The notes: generated from the sequence alone by a model not told the origin. Positions 8,017 through 16,755 are shown, counted from the first letter of the stretch. The stretch is 45,618 nucleotides of DNA from Herbaspirillum lusitanum P6-12 (GCF_000256565.1 NZ_AJHH01000331.1:1-45618), one strand, 5' to 3'. Translations and numbers: made by a program.

Positions 8017-8973
8017 ATGAAACCAGAAATTTCCGTCGTCATTCCCGTCTATAACGAGGAAACCGGCCTCGCCAAACTGTTCGACCGCCTCTATCCGGCG
8101 CTGGACGCTCTCGGCATGCCCTACGAAATCATTTACGTCAACGACGGTAGCCGCGACAAGTCGGCCGCCATCCTGGCCGACCAGTATCGATTGCGACCGG
8201 ACGTCACCCGCGTGGTGCTGTTCAACGGCAACTACGGTCAGCATATGGCGATCCTGGCAGGATTCGACGCGACCCGCGGCGACATCGTCATCACGCTCGA
8301 CGCCGACCTGCAAAATCCACCGGAAGAAATCGGCAACCTGGTTGCGAAGATGCGCGAAGGTTACGACTACGTCGGCTCGATCCGCCGTCAACGCCAGGAT
8401 TCGGCATGGCGCACCTGGGCTTCCAAGGCCATGAATCACCTGCGCGAAAAGATCACCCACATCAAGATGACCGACCAGGGCAACATGCTGCGCGCCTACG
8501 GACGCAACGTCATCGACCTGGTCAATCAGTGCCGCGAAGTGAATACCTTCGTGCCGGCGCTGGCGTACACTTTTGCACGCAAGCCGACCGAAATCACTGT
8601 TGAACATGAAGAGCGCGCGGCCGGCGAATCGAAGTATTCGCTGTACAGCCTGATCCGCCTGAATTTCGACCTGATCACCGGTTTCTCGCTGGTGCCGCTG
8701 CAATTCTTCTCGCTGCTCGGGATCGGCCTGTCGTTCGCATCGGCCGCGCTGTTCGTCCTGATGGTGATCCGCCGCTTCATTCTCGGCGCCGAAGTGCAAG
8801 GCGTGTTCACGCTGTTTGCGATCACCTTCTTCCTGATCGGCGTGATCCTGTTCGGCATCGGCTTGCTGGGCGAATACATCGGCCGCATTTACCTGCAGGT
8901 GCGCGCACGTCCGCGCTATGTGATCCAGGCCGTGTTGGAACATTCTTACGATCAGGACAAACAAAGCTCATGA
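8017..8973 (+). CDS. arnC: undecaprenyl-phosphate 4-deoxy-4-formamido-L-arabinose transferase
   Basis: GT2 glycosyltransferase that loads the formylated L-Ara4N onto undecaprenyl phosphate at the inner membrane. It has the GT-A signatures SVVIPVYNEE (6-15), VNDGSRD (41-47) and the DXD-like DADLQNPP (95-102), DQGNMLRAYGR in the middle, EHEERAAGESKYS before the membrane, and two C-terminal transmembrane helices (about 228-250 and 262-288). The ATG at 8017 is preferred over the adjacent TTG at 8014 because CCAGG lies at a suitable distance. The stop overlaps the next start (ATGA at 8970). Related Dpm/GtrB-type transferases look similar; context fixes the call. Confidence 0.9.
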   Translation: MKPEISVVIPVYNEETGLAKLFDRLYPALDALGMPYEIIYVNDGSRDKSAAILADQYRLRPDVTRVVLFNGNYGQHMAILAGFDATRGDIVITLDADLQNPPEEIGNLVAKMREGYDYVGSIRRQRQDSAWRTWASKAMNHLREKITHIKMTDQGNMLRAYGRNVIDLVNQCREVNTFVPALAYTFARKPTEITVEHEERAAGESKYSLYSLIRLNFDLITGFSLVPLQFFSLLGIGLSFASAALFVLMVIRRFILGAEVQGVFTLFAITFFLIGVILFGIGLLGEYIGRIYLQVRARPRYVIQAVLEHSYDQDKQSS

Positions 8974-9887
8974 ACGCAGTCGTTTTTGCCTATCACGATG
9001 TCGGTGTACGCTGCCTGAAGGTGCTGCTCGCGCGCGGCGTGCGCGTGGCGCTGGTGGTAACGCACGAAGACAGCGCGACCGAAAACATCTGGTTCAATTC
9101 GGTCGCCGGCGTTTGCCGCGAATACGGCATCCCGTACATCACGCCGGAAGACCCGAAATCTCCGCAGCTGCTCACGCAAGTGCAGGCGGCACAGCCGGAC
9201 TTCATCTTCAGTTTCTATTATCGCCACATGCTGCCGGTGAACCTGCTGGCGCTGGCCAAGCACGGCGCCTACAACATGCACGGCTCGCTGCTGCCGAAGT
9301 ACCGCGGCCGCGTGCCGATCAACTGGGCGGTGCTGCACGGCGAAACCGAAACCGGCGCCACGCTGCACGAAATGGCCGCCAAGCCCGATGCCGGCGCCAT
9401 TGTCGCGCAAACCTCGGTGCCGATCCTGCCGGACGATACTGCTTTCGAAGTTTTCGGCAAGGTCGTGGTTGCTGCCGAGCAAACTCTCTGGCGCGTGCTG
9501 CCGCTGATGCTGGCCGGACGCACGCCCAAGCTCCCCAACGACCTGAGCAAAGGCAGCTATTTCGGCGGCCGCAAACCGGAAGACGGTCGTATCGACTGGA
9601 AAAAACCCGCCCAACACGTGCATAATCTGGTCCGTACCGTCGCGCCGCCCTATCCCGGCGCCTTCGAGGAAATCGCAGGTGATAAAATCACGCTGGTGAA
9701 AACGCGATTGGTGTCGGCATCGGCCCGTCCCACACTTGAGAGGTCGCACGGCGCTCAAGACAAGTTCTTTGAAGGCGGCCGTCTCTACGCGCGTTGCGGC
9801 GACGGCAACTATCTGCAAATCCTGGGCATCCAGATCAACGATCAGGACGTCTCTCTTAACAATTATCTGAAATACATGGCTGTCTAG
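8970..9887 (+). CDS. UDP-L-Ara4N formyltransferase, ArnA N-terminal half as a separate protein
   Basis: Transfers a formyl group from 10-formyltetrahydrofolate to UDP-L-Ara4N. It corresponds to residues 1-300 of E. coli ArnA. The catalytic triad of the formyltransferase family is visible as N102 and H104 in YNMHGSLLPKYRGR and D140 in AKPDAGAIVAQ. The C-terminal subdomain has GRIDWKKPA and the PPYPGAF motif. The protein ends at 305 residues with a TAG, 14 nt before the decarboxylase gene, and no linker remains. The two ArnA activities are therefore two polypeptides here instead of the fused enterobacterial enzyme. It is translationally coupled to arnC through a 4-nt overlap. Confidence 0.9.
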   Translation: MNAVVFAYHDVGVRCLKVLLARGVRVALVVTHEDSATENIWFNSVAGVCREYGIPYITPEDPKSPQLLTQVQAAQPDFIFSFYYRHMLPVNLLALAKHGAYNMHGSLLPKYRGRVPINWAVLHGETETGATLHEMAAKPDAGAIVAQTSVPILPDDTAFEVFGKVVVAAEQTLWRVLPLMLAGRTPKLPNDLSKGSYFGGRKPEDGRIDWKKPAQHVHNLVRTVAPPYPGAFEEIAGDKITLVKTRLVSASARPTLERSHGAQDKFFEGGRLYARCGDGNYLQILGIQINDQDVSLNNYLKYMAV

Positions 9888-9901
9888 GCCGTCTACTTAT
9901 T

Positions 9902-10957
9902 ATGAAAAAAGTCCTCATTCTCGGCGTCAACGGCTTCATCGGCCACCACCTGTCCAAGCGCATCCTGGAAACCACGGACTGGCATGTCTACGGCATGGAC
10001 ATGATGACCGACCGCATCACCGATATCCTTGAAAACGAGGCCTACAAATCGCGCATGCACTTCTTCGAAGGCGACATCACGATCAACAAGGAATGGGTCG
10101 AATACCACGTCAAGAAATGCGACGTCATCCTGCCGCTGGTCGCCATCGCGACGCCGTCGACCTACGTCAACAAGCCGCTGCGCGTGTTCGAACTGGACTT
10201 CGAAGCCAACCTGCCGATCGTGCGAGCAGCCGCCAAGTACGGCAAGCACCTGGTGTTCCCGTCGACCTCTGAAGTGTATGGCATGTGCCATGACGACGAA
10301 TTCGATCCGGAAGAATCCGAACTGATCTGCGGCCCGATCAACAAGCCGCGCTGGATCTACTCCTGCTCCAAGCAACTGATGGATCGCGTGATCTGGGGCT
10401 ACGGCATGGAAGACAACCTGAACTTCACGCTGTTCCGTCCGTTCAACTGGATCGGGGCCGGCCTGGATTCGATCCATACGCCAAAAGAAGGCAGCTCGCG
10501 CGTCGTGACCCAGTTCTTCGGCCACATCGTGCGCGGCGAGAACATCTCGCTGGTCGACGGCGGCCAGCAAAAGCGCGCCTTCACTTACATCGACGACGGC
10601 ATCGATGCGCTGATGAAAATCATCGCCAACGAAGGCGGCGTCGCCACCGGCAAGATCTACAACATCGGCAACCCCGTCAACAACTATTCGATCCGCGACC
10701 TCGCCGACATGATGTTGAAGCTGGCTACAGAATATCCTGAATACGCCGATTCGGCCAAGCAGGTCAAACTGGTGGAGACCACTTCCACCGCCTACTACGG
10801 CAAGGGTTACCAGGATGTGCAGAACCGCGTGCCGAAGATCACCAACACCTGTGAAGAACTGAACTGGAAGCCGACATTCACCATGGCCGACACGCTGCGC
10901 AATATTTTTGACGCGTATCGAGGCCAGGTTGCTGAAGCCCGCGCACTGGTCGACTGA
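9902..10957 (+). CDS. UDP-glucuronate oxidative decarboxylase, ArnA C-terminal half as a separate protein
   Basis: Short-chain dehydrogenase that oxidises and decarboxylates UDP-glucuronate to UDP-4-keto-arabinose, the first step of the L-Ara4N branch. It has NAD-binding GVNGFIG (8-14), the STSEVYG segment (121-127; S123/E124 equivalent to S433/E434 of E. coli ArnA), Y153-x-x-x-K157 in YSCSKQ, and R225 in QKRAFTYIDD, which matches catalytic R619. The presence of E124 and R225 separates it from ordinary UDP-glucose epimerases and UXS enzymes. It has 351 residues. It is followed 28 nt later by a strong intrinsic terminator. The UDP-glucose dehydrogenase (ugd) that makes its substrate is not in this window. 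Confidence 0.92.
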   Translation: MKKVLILGVNGFIGHHLSKRILETTDWHVYGMDMMTDRITDILENEAYKSRMHFFEGDITINKEWVEYHVKKCDVILPLVAIATPSTYVNKPLRVFELDFEANLPIVRAAAKYGKHLVFPSTSEVYGMCHDDEFDPEESELICGPINKPRWIYSCSKQLMDRVIWGYGMEDNLNFTLFRPFNWIGAGLDSIHTPKEGSSRVVTQFFGHIVRGENISLVDGGQQKRAFTYIDDGIDALMKIIANEGGVATGKIYNIGNPVNNYSIRDLADMMLKLATEYPEYADSAKQVKLVETTSTAYYGKGYQDVQNRVPKITNTCEELNWKPTFTMADTLRNIFDAYRGQVAEARALVD

Positions 10958-10985
10958 ACCTGCCGGAGGCTGGACACGGCAAACG

Positions 10986-11014
10986 AATCCGCCCTTTCCG
11001 GGCGGATTTTTTTT
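10986..11014 (+). terminator. intrinsic terminator inside the arn cluster
   Basis: Stem ATCCGCCC (10987-10994), loop TTTCC, GGGCGGAT (11000-11007), followed by a run of eight T. This is a strong Rho-independent terminator placed between the decarboxylase gene and arnD on the same strand. Confidence 0.9.
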
Positions 11015-11068
11015 ACGCTTGAATCACCCTGCCAAGCATCAGCTCGCTACGGGAACACTCAGGAAAAT

Positions 11069-11099
11069 ACGAATGAATCCTCAAAATGGGTTTATTCGT
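11069..11099 (+). promoter_or_regulatory. imperfect dyad and weak promoter-like hexamers before arnD
   Basis: ACGAATGAATCC (11069-11080) and GGGTTTATTCGT (11088-11099) are inverted repeats matching at 9 of 12 positions. The right arm overlaps a weak -35-like TTTATT (11091-11096) that lies 17 nt from CACAAT (11114-11119). It could be an operator/promoter serving arnD downstream of the terminator. Evidence is sequence symmetry only. Confidence 0.3.
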
Positions 11100-11167
11100 T
11101 GCGCCTTTCGTGCCACAATTTGGTCAACAGGCAACCGGATCGCGCGCGCTGCCGTCACGGCAACAGC

Positions 11168-12154
11168 ATGACCATTGACGCCGCCGCGCTCCCTTCAAGA
11201 AAGCAAGCAACCTTGCCCCAGATCACCCTCAAAATCGACGCCGATACCTATCGCGGCACCCGCGAAGGCGTTCCTAATCTGGTCCAGCAACTGCTGCGTC
11301 ACGACGCCAATGCGACCTTCCTGTTTTCACTCGGTCCCGACCACACCGGCTGGGCGCTCAAGCAAGTGTTCCGCCCCGGCTTTTTCAGTAAAGTGTCGCG
11401 CACGTCGGTGGTAGAACATTACGGCATCAAGACGCTGATGTACGGCACGCTGCTGCCGGCGCCGGACATCGGCAAGACTTGCGCGAAGTACATGGGCGCG
11501 GTGCGCGACGCCGGTTTCGAATGCGGCATCCACACCTGGGATCACCGCGTCTGGCAAGACCATGTACGCACGCGCGATGCGGCGTGGACGCGCGAGACCA
11601 TGCAGCGTTCGTATGCCCGCTTCCACGACATCTTCGGCCATGCGCCCGTGACGCATGGCGCCGCCGGCTGGCAGATGAACGACCACGCCTTTGCCCAGCT
11701 CGATGAGTTCGGCATTGCGTATTCCTCGGATGGCCGCGCAGTGCTCAATGAAGATGGTTCGCTGCAGGATTTCGCCGCCGGTCCGCATCGCCTCGCTGCC
11801 GGCGGCAAGACTTTATCGTGCGTGCAGTTGCCGACCACGCTGCCGACGTTGGACGAGCTGCTCGGCCGCACCATCCACGGCGTTGTCATGGACGCGTCAA
11901 ATGTCGCCGCTATGCTGTTGCGATTGACCGAGCAACGCCGTGACCACGTCTTTACCTTGCACGCCGAACTTGAAGGGCAGAAACTTGCCCCCATCTTCGA
12001 GCAATTGCTGCTCGGCTGGCGCGCCCAAGGCTACGATCTGGTCTCGATGGGCGAGTATTACCAGACTGTGAAAGACGACGTCCTGCCGATTCTGCCCATC
12101 GCATGGGGCGAGTTGCCGGGACGGTCCGGCGACATGATTCTGCAGGCGGCATAA
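11168..12154 (+). CDS. arnD: undecaprenyl-phosphate 4-deoxy-4-formamido-L-arabinose deformylase
   Basis: NodB/CE4-type polysaccharide deacetylase that removes the formyl group from lipid-linked L-Ara4FN, freeing L-Ara4N for flipping. Visible motifs match E. coli ArnD: LKIDADTYRGTREGVPNL (metal-binding Asp), FLFSLGPDHTGWAL, FECGIHTWDHRVWQDHV with the HxxxH-like metal site, THGAAGWQMND, and FTLHAELEG. The start is the ATG at 11168 (MTIDAAAL), giving 328 residues. An in-frame ATG at 11099 would add an Arg/Cys-rich tail not seen in the family. No good Shine-Dalgarno is visible. The gene is separated from the rest of the arn cluster by a terminator, so it may have its own promoter. Confidence 0.9.
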   Translation: MTIDAAALPSRKQATLPQITLKIDADTYRGTREGVPNLVQQLLRHDANATFLFSLGPDHTGWALKQVFRPGFFSKVSRTSVVEHYGIKTLMYGTLLPAPDIGKTCAKYMGAVRDAGFECGIHTWDHRVWQDHVRTRDAAWTRETMQRSYARFHDIFGHAPVTHGAAGWQMNDHAFAQLDEFGIAYSSDGRAVLNEDGSLQDFAAGPHRLAAGGKTLSCVQLPTTLPTLDELLGRTIHGVVMDASNVAAMLLRLTEQRRDHVFTLHAELEGQKLAPIFEQLLLGWRAQGYDLVSMGEYYQTVKDDVLPILPIAWGELPGRSGDMILQAA

Positions 12155-12223
12155 GCACCATGAGCACGCAACATCGCCCGATTCTCGACGACGCAACACC
12201 AACACTTACCTCGGGACGCTATT

Positions 12224-12703
12224 TTGACTGACGACACACCATCCATACTGAACAAGACCGTACCGGAATTTTCCGCCGCGATGACCAGCGGCAAAACCTT
12301 CTCGCTGTCGGATTACAAAGGCAAGAAGCTGGTGCTGTACTTTTATCCAAAAGACAATACGCCGGGCTGTACCACCGAGGGCATCCAGTTCCGCGAAAGC
12401 TATCCGGAGTTCCAGAAGCACAATACCGAAATCTTCGGCATCAGCCGCGACAGCCTGAAGTCGCATGAAGGCTTCAAGGCAAAGCTGGGCATGCCCTTCG
12501 AACTGATTTCCGATCCTGACGAAACGCTGTGCATCATGTTCGACGTCATGAAAATGAAGAACATGTACGGCAAGAAAGTCCGCGGGGTCGAACGCAGCAC
12601 GTTTGTGATTGACGGATCGGGCACATTGGTGAAAGAATGGCGTGGAGTAAAGGTGCCATCGCATGTCGACGAGGTGCTCAGTTTTGTGAAGACAATTGCT
12701 TAA
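12224..12703 (+). CDS. bcp: peroxiredoxin, Bcp/PrxQ family
   Basis: Thiol peroxidase that reduces hydrogen peroxide and organic hydroperoxides. The 159-residue thioredoxin-fold protein has LVLYFYPKDNTPGCTTEG, with peroxidatic C49, and GISRDSLKSHEGF. The second cysteine found five residues later in many Bcp proteins (C50 of E. coli) is missing: isoleucine is there. The only other Cys is C103, so it is a 1-Cys or atypical form. Translation probably starts at TTG 12224, with GGGA about 8 nt upstream. No in-frame ATG precedes the conserved fold. The gene stands alone between arnD and phoH. Confidence 0.88.
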   Translation: MTDDTPSILNKTVPEFSAAMTSGKTFSLSDYKGKKLVLYFYPKDNTPGCTTEGIQFRESYPEFQKHNTEIFGISRDSLKSHEGFKAKLGMPFELISDPDETLCIMFDVMKMKNMYGKKVRGVERSTFVIDGSGTLVKEWRGVKVPSHVDEVLSFVKTIA

Positions 12704-12841
12704 GAAACGTTAGTCACACGACGACATACGTTTCCCCGAGCGGCAGCAGGATCGATCTCAAGAGTCATGTTGCAGCCGCCAGCCGAAAGTTGCGGTCAAT
12801 TTAGATAAGCCTTTGAATTCAAACAGAAAACCGTTTTTTGG

Positions 12842-12887
12842 AAGCCGTTTTTGGATCAGGTCCCGAACCTGCCAAAACGGCTTTTTT
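12842..12887 (+). terminator. terminator in the bcp-phoH intergenic region (12704-13146)
   Basis: Two-part hairpin: outer stem AAGCCGTTTTTGG (12842-12854) with CCAAAACGGCTT (12872-12883, one base bulged), inner stem CAGGT/ACCTG, then six T. It lies 138 nt after the bcp stop. The rest of this 443-nt gap holds a 12-bp palindrome TTTGAATTCAAA (12812-12823) and no convincing gene; the short frames there have no recognisable protein content. Confidence 0.75.
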
Positions 12888-13146
12888 ACTTTGCGAATTT
12901 ACGCTGCGGATAAAACACCGGCAACACGCTACGCCTGTACCGACGGTACGCGCGGCATTGCCTTGTCCGCCGCCTTCCCTTCTTCCACTAATCAAGCCCC
13001 CCTTCCTCTTTTCCTGCGTCCGTCGGCGGCGCATGCCTGTACCAAGAAGGGTTTTATTAGCGGCAGTCGTTCGTTGTTGCACCTCCAGCAATACCTGTAC
13101 GCTCTGACAAAGCGGCATTTTTCTTCCCTTCACTACCGAGGTTCTG

Positions 13147-14841
13147 ATGCCCCTGCCCAAACTGCCGAGTAAACCAGCTGCCTTATTGGCGCCCAAAGAT
13201 TATCCGAAGGCCGAACGCGGTAAAACCGTCAAACCCCATATCGCATTGGTAGAACCTGCTGCACCGATTGCCCCGGTCGCCTCCATTGCTGCTCCGGTCG
13301 CCAAGGCGCAGCAGCCGCTGCAGCCGCAAGCCAAGATTACCGGCAAGAGCCCGGTCGAAAAACCGCGTACAGGCACTCCCAAGGTGCTGGAATCTCGCGC
13401 CAAGTCGACCACCAGCCGCATTGCCGACAAACTCGGCGTATCGAAACTATTCGTGCTCGACACCAACGTGCTCATGCATGATCCGACTTCGCTGTTCCGC
13501 TTCGAGGAACACGACATCTATCTGCCGATGATCACGCTGGAAGAACTCGACAACCACAAAAAAGGCATGTCGGAAGTCGCCCGCAATGCACGCCAGATTT
13601 CGCGCTCGCTCGATGCGCTGGTCAGCGACATTGCCGAAGACGCCATCGACCTCGGCATCCCGCTGTCCAAGCTGGGCAACAAGGACGCCAAGGGCCGCCT
13701 GTTCTTCCAGACCAAGCTGCAGAACGCCAAGTTGCCCGATGGCCTGCCGGAAGGCAAAGCCGACAACCAGATTCTCGGCGTGGTGCGCGCACTCGATCAG
13801 CAATATCCGGAACGCCCGGTCGTGCTGGTGTCGAAAGACATCAACATGCGCATCAAGGCGCGCGCCATCGGCTTGCCGGCGGAAGATTACTTCAACGACC
13901 ATGTGCTGGAAGATACCGATCTGCTGTATTCGGGCATCCAGCAGCTGCCGGACGACTTCTGGAACAAGCATGGCAAGGGCATGGAGTCCTGGCAGGAAAA
14001 CAAGCACGGCACCAGCTACACCTATTATCGCGTGACCGGTCCGCACGTGCCCTCGATGCTGATGAACCAGTTCGTCTTCATCGAGCCGAAGAACGGCGAA
14101 CCCGCCTTCTACGGCCAGGTCACGCAAATCAACGGCAAGACCGCGGTCCTGCAGACCTTGCGCGACTATGGCCACACCAAGAACAGCGTGTGGGGCATCA
14201 CGGCGCGCAACCGTGAGCAGAACTTCGCCCTGAACCTGCTGATGAATCCGGAGTGCGACTTTGTCACGCTGCTGGGCCAGGCCGGCACCGGCAAGACGCT
14301 GCTCGCCCTGGCGGCCGGTCTGGCGCAAGTACTGGAAACCAAGAACTACAACGAAATCATCGTCACTCGTGTCACTGTGCCGGTGGGCGAAGATATCGGT
14401 TTCCTGCCCGGCACCGAGGAAGAAAAGATGGGGCCGTGGATGGGCGCTTTCGACGATAACCTGGAAGTGTTGAACAAGTCCGACGGCGACGCCGGTGAAT
14501 GGGGTCGCGCGGCAACGCAAGACCTGATCCGCTCGCGCATCAAGATCAAGTCGCTGAACTTCATGCGCGGCCGTACCTTCGTCAACAAGTTCCTGATCAT
14601 CGACGAAGCGCAAAACCTGACGCCGAAACAGATGAAGACGCTGGTCACCCGTGCCGGTCCGGGCACCAAGATCGTCTGCCTCGGCAACATCGCGCAGATC
14701 GACACGCCCTACCTGACCGAAGGATCGAGCGGCCTGACTTATGTGGTCGATCGTTTCAAGGGCTGGTCGCACAGCGGCCATGTCACGCTGGCGCGCGGCG
14801 AACGGTCGCGTCTGGCGGATCACGCCAGCGACGTCCTGTAA
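13147..14841 (+). CDS. PIN domain-PhoH family ATPase
   Basis: A 564-residue fusion of an N-terminal PIN ribonuclease domain (about 100-250; FVLDTNVLMHDP with D105 as the first acidic metal ligand, EELDNHKKG, then VSKDINMRIKA) and a C-terminal PhoH-type P-loop ATPase (about 350-564; Walker A GQAGTGKT at 377-384, Walker B FLIIDEAQN around 482-490, LGNIAQID). PIN-PhoH proteins are RNA helicase/nucleases in the cases studied. The first 95 residues are an Ala/Pro-rich low-complexity extension, unusual for the family core. GAGG at 13137-13140 supports the ATG at 13147. It is single-gene, ended by the bidirectional terminator shared with pit. Confidence 0.92.
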   Translation: MPLPKLPSKPAALLAPKDYPKAERGKTVKPHIALVEPAAPIAPVASIAAPVAKAQQPLQPQAKITGKSPVEKPRTGTPKVLESRAKSTTSRIADKLGVSKLFVLDTNVLMHDPTSLFRFEEHDIYLPMITLEELDNHKKGMSEVARNARQISRSLDALVSDIAEDAIDLGIPLSKLGNKDAKGRLFFQTKLQNAKLPDGLPEGKADNQILGVVRALDQQYPERPVVLVSKDINMRIKARAIGLPAEDYFNDHVLEDTDLLYSGIQQLPDDFWNKHGKGMESWQENKHGTSYTYYRVTGPHVPSMLMNQFVFIEPKNGEPAFYGQVTQINGKTAVLQTLRDYGHTKNSVWGITARNREQNFALNLLMNPECDFVTLLGQAGTGKTLLALAAGLAQVLETKNYNEIIVTRVTVPVGEDIGFLPGTEEEKMGPWMGAFDDNLEVLNKSDGDAGEWGRAATQDLIRSRIKIKSLNFMRGRTFVNKFLIIDEAQNLTPKQMKTLVTRAGPGTKIVCLGNIAQIDTPYLTEGSSGLTYVVDRFKGWSHSGHVTLARGERSRLADHASDVL

Positions 14842-14872
14842 GGCAGGATCGAAGTAGAAGCTCGCAGCAAAT

Positions 14873-14900
14873 AAAAAAGCCACCGCAAGGTGGCTTTTTT
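14873..14900. terminator. bidirectional terminator between phoH and pit
   Basis: Six A, GCCACC, loop GCAA, GGTGGC, six T. This is a symmetric structure that serves both convergent genes. Confidence 0.92.
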
Positions 14901-14925
14901 ATTGTCCGCAGAGACCGTCCTTCGC

Positions 14926-15933
14926 TTACAGGATGTGCATGCCGATCCACCAGGCGATCGCCGCCACGAAGGCCGATGCCGGAATCGTGAAAATCCAGGC
15001 CCACACGATATTGCCTGCCACGCCCCAGCGCACCGCCGACATCTTGTGCGACGCGCCGACGCCAACGATCGCGCCGGTGATGGTATGCGTGGTCGAGACC
15101 GGGACTCCCATTGCAGTGGCGATGAACAAGGTGATGGCGCCACCGGTTTCGGCACAGAAGCCGCCGACCGGCTTGAGCTTGGTGATCTTCTGACCCATGG
15201 TCTTGACGATGCGCCAGCCGCCGAACAAGGTGCCCAGGCTGATGGCGCAATAGCAGCTGATGATGACCCACATCGGCGGATTGTCGGCTCCGGAATTGCC
15301 CGACGCAATCAACAGCATCCAGATGATTCCGATGGTCTTCTGCGCATCATTGCCGCCATGGCCGAGACTGTACATCGATGCCGACACCAACTGCGCGCGG
15401 CGGAACCAGCCGTCGACCTTGCGCGGCGTCGAGCGCACGAAGATCCACGATACCAGCAGCATCATGATGGACCCCAGAATGAAGCCCAGCAAAGGCGACA
15501 GCACGATGAAGATGACGATCTTGATCAGGCCGGAAGCCACCAGCGAACCGGTGCCAGCCTTGGCCACCGCGGCACCGACCAGGCCGCCGATCAGGGCATG
15601 CGACGACGACGACGGAATGCCGTAGTACCAGGTCACCAGGTTCCAGAAAATCGCGCCGATCAAGGCGCCGAACACCACCACGTGATCGACCACGGCCGGA
15701 TCGATCGTGCCCTTGCCCACCGAAGCGGCCACGTGCAACTGATGAAAAACGAACACCGCGGCCAGATTAAAGAATGCCGCCATCGCCACCGCTGTCTGCG
15801 GACGCAACACGCCGGTGGAGACTACCGTCGCAATCGCATTGGCCGCGTCATGGAAACCGTTCATGAAATCGAACAGCAGCGCCAGGACGATCAGCAAGGC
15901 AAGAATGTGAAAACTAATTTGAACTGTATGCAT
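14926..15933 (-). CDS. pit: inorganic phosphate transporter, PiT family
   Basis: Low-affinity phosphate (metal-phosphate) symporter of the inner membrane. The two internal PiT signatures are clear: DFMNGFHDAANAIATVV near the N-terminus and GHGGNDAQKTIGI in the middle, with GIPSSSSHALIGG and GVPVSTTHTITGAIVG as their paired motifs. About ten hydrophobic segments cover the chain. The start at 15933 (MHTVQISFH) places the first membrane helix directly after the start and gives 335 residues; an ATG 12 codons upstream (15969) is possible. It lies 86 nt downstream of the DUF47 gene on the same strand, the common pit-accessory arrangement. No Pho box was recognised. Confidence 0.93.
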   Translation of the reverse strand: MHTVQISFHILALLIVLALLFDFMNGFHDAANAIATVVSTGVLRPQTAVAMAAFFNLAAVFVFHQLHVAASVGKGTIDPAVVDHVVVFGALIGAIFWNLVTWYYGIPSSSSHALIGGLVGAAVAKAGTGSLVASGLIKIVIFIVLSPLLGFILGSIMMLLVSWIFVRSTPRKVDGWFRRAQLVSASMYSLGHGGNDAQKTIGIIWMLLIASGNSGADNPPMWVIISCYCAISLGTLFGGWRIVKTMGQKITKLKPVGGFCAETGGAITLFIATAMGVPVSTTHTITGAIVGVGASHKMSAVRWGVAGNIVWAWIFTIPASAFVAAIAWWIGMHIL

Positions 15934-16019
15934 GGATAAACCGTTATCTTTGAGAAGCAGCGGCAACATCGCACCGTGACGGCGCCAGTGTCGAGCGCCG
16001 GCGCAGTCAATGGCGAAGG

Positions 16020-16646
16020 TCAGGCATTTTCGACGATGATGCCTTCAATGATGTTGGCGACGTCTTCGCAGCGGTCGGTAACGGTTTCCAGGATTTCGTA
16101 GATGGCTTTGAGCTTGATCAGGTTGCGCACGTCCGGCTCGTCGCGGAACAGCTTGGACATGGCGGCGCGCATGACATGGTCGGCATCCGACTCGAAGCGG
16201 TCGATCTCTTCGCAGATGGCGAGGATCTGGCGCGAGTTGTCCATGTTGTGCAACAGGCCGACCGCAGCCTTCACCTTTTCGGCACAGGCCAGGCACAACT
16301 CGGCGAGGCGCTTGGCTTCCGGCGTGATGGCCTTGATGTCGTACAGCGAAATGGTTTGCGCACCGTCTTCCAGCAGGTCGAGGATGTCGTCCATGCGGGT
16401 GATCAGTTGATGGATGTCGTCACGGTCCAGCGGCGTGATGAAGGTCTTGTGCAACAGCTCAATCGTGTTGTGAGTGACTTTGTCCGCCTGCTTTTCCAGG
16501 GTCTCGATCGCATGCACGCGAATTTCCAGGTCGTCGAAATTGGTCATCAATGCGACCATTTCCTTGGCGCACTTCACACCCAGCTCCGCATGCTGGTTGA
16601 ACAGATCAAAAAACTTGCCCTCGGTGGGCATCAGGCGTCCAAACAT
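16020..16646 (-). CDS. DUF47 / PhoU-like Pit accessory protein
   Basis: A 208-residue, all-helical cytoplasmic protein of the DUF47 (TIGR00153) family, related to PhoU. It starts MFGRLMPTEGKFFDLF and contains the repeated acidic metal-binding motifs of the family, such as RMDDILDLLEDG and EEIDRFESDADHVMR, and ends with YEILETVTDRCEDVAN. Such proteins are encoded with Pit transporters and are thought to control phosphate uptake. AGAG precedes the ATG. It is the first gene of the DUF47-pit pair. Confidence 0.92.
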   Translation of the reverse strand: MFGRLMPTEGKFFDLFNQHAELGVKCAKEMVALMTNFDDLEIRVHAIETLEKQADKVTHNTIELLHKTFITPLDRDDIHQLITRMDDILDLLEDGAQTISLYDIKAITPEAKRLAELCLACAEKVKAAVGLLHNMDNSRQILAICEEIDRFESDADHVMRAAMSKLFRDEPDVRNLIKLKAIYEILETVTDRCEDVANIIEGIIVENA

Positions 16647-16755
16647 GTTCCACTCTCTTATGAATAATTAGAATTTCACTTACACAACATGAGCCGCCTG
16701 AAAAGCGACCTTCATTGTCCGCGCAGCCCGGGGCTGAGCGATGCACCGCGTCGCG

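Noticed and set aside
12813-13172. Short open frames in the bcp-phoH gap
   Set aside because: They overlap the terminator at 12842-12887, have no Shine-Dalgarno, and show no protein-like pattern.
13447-14883. Minus-strand open frame (478 codons) opposite phoH
   Set aside because: Antisense shadow; PIN-PhoH motifs fix the real strand.
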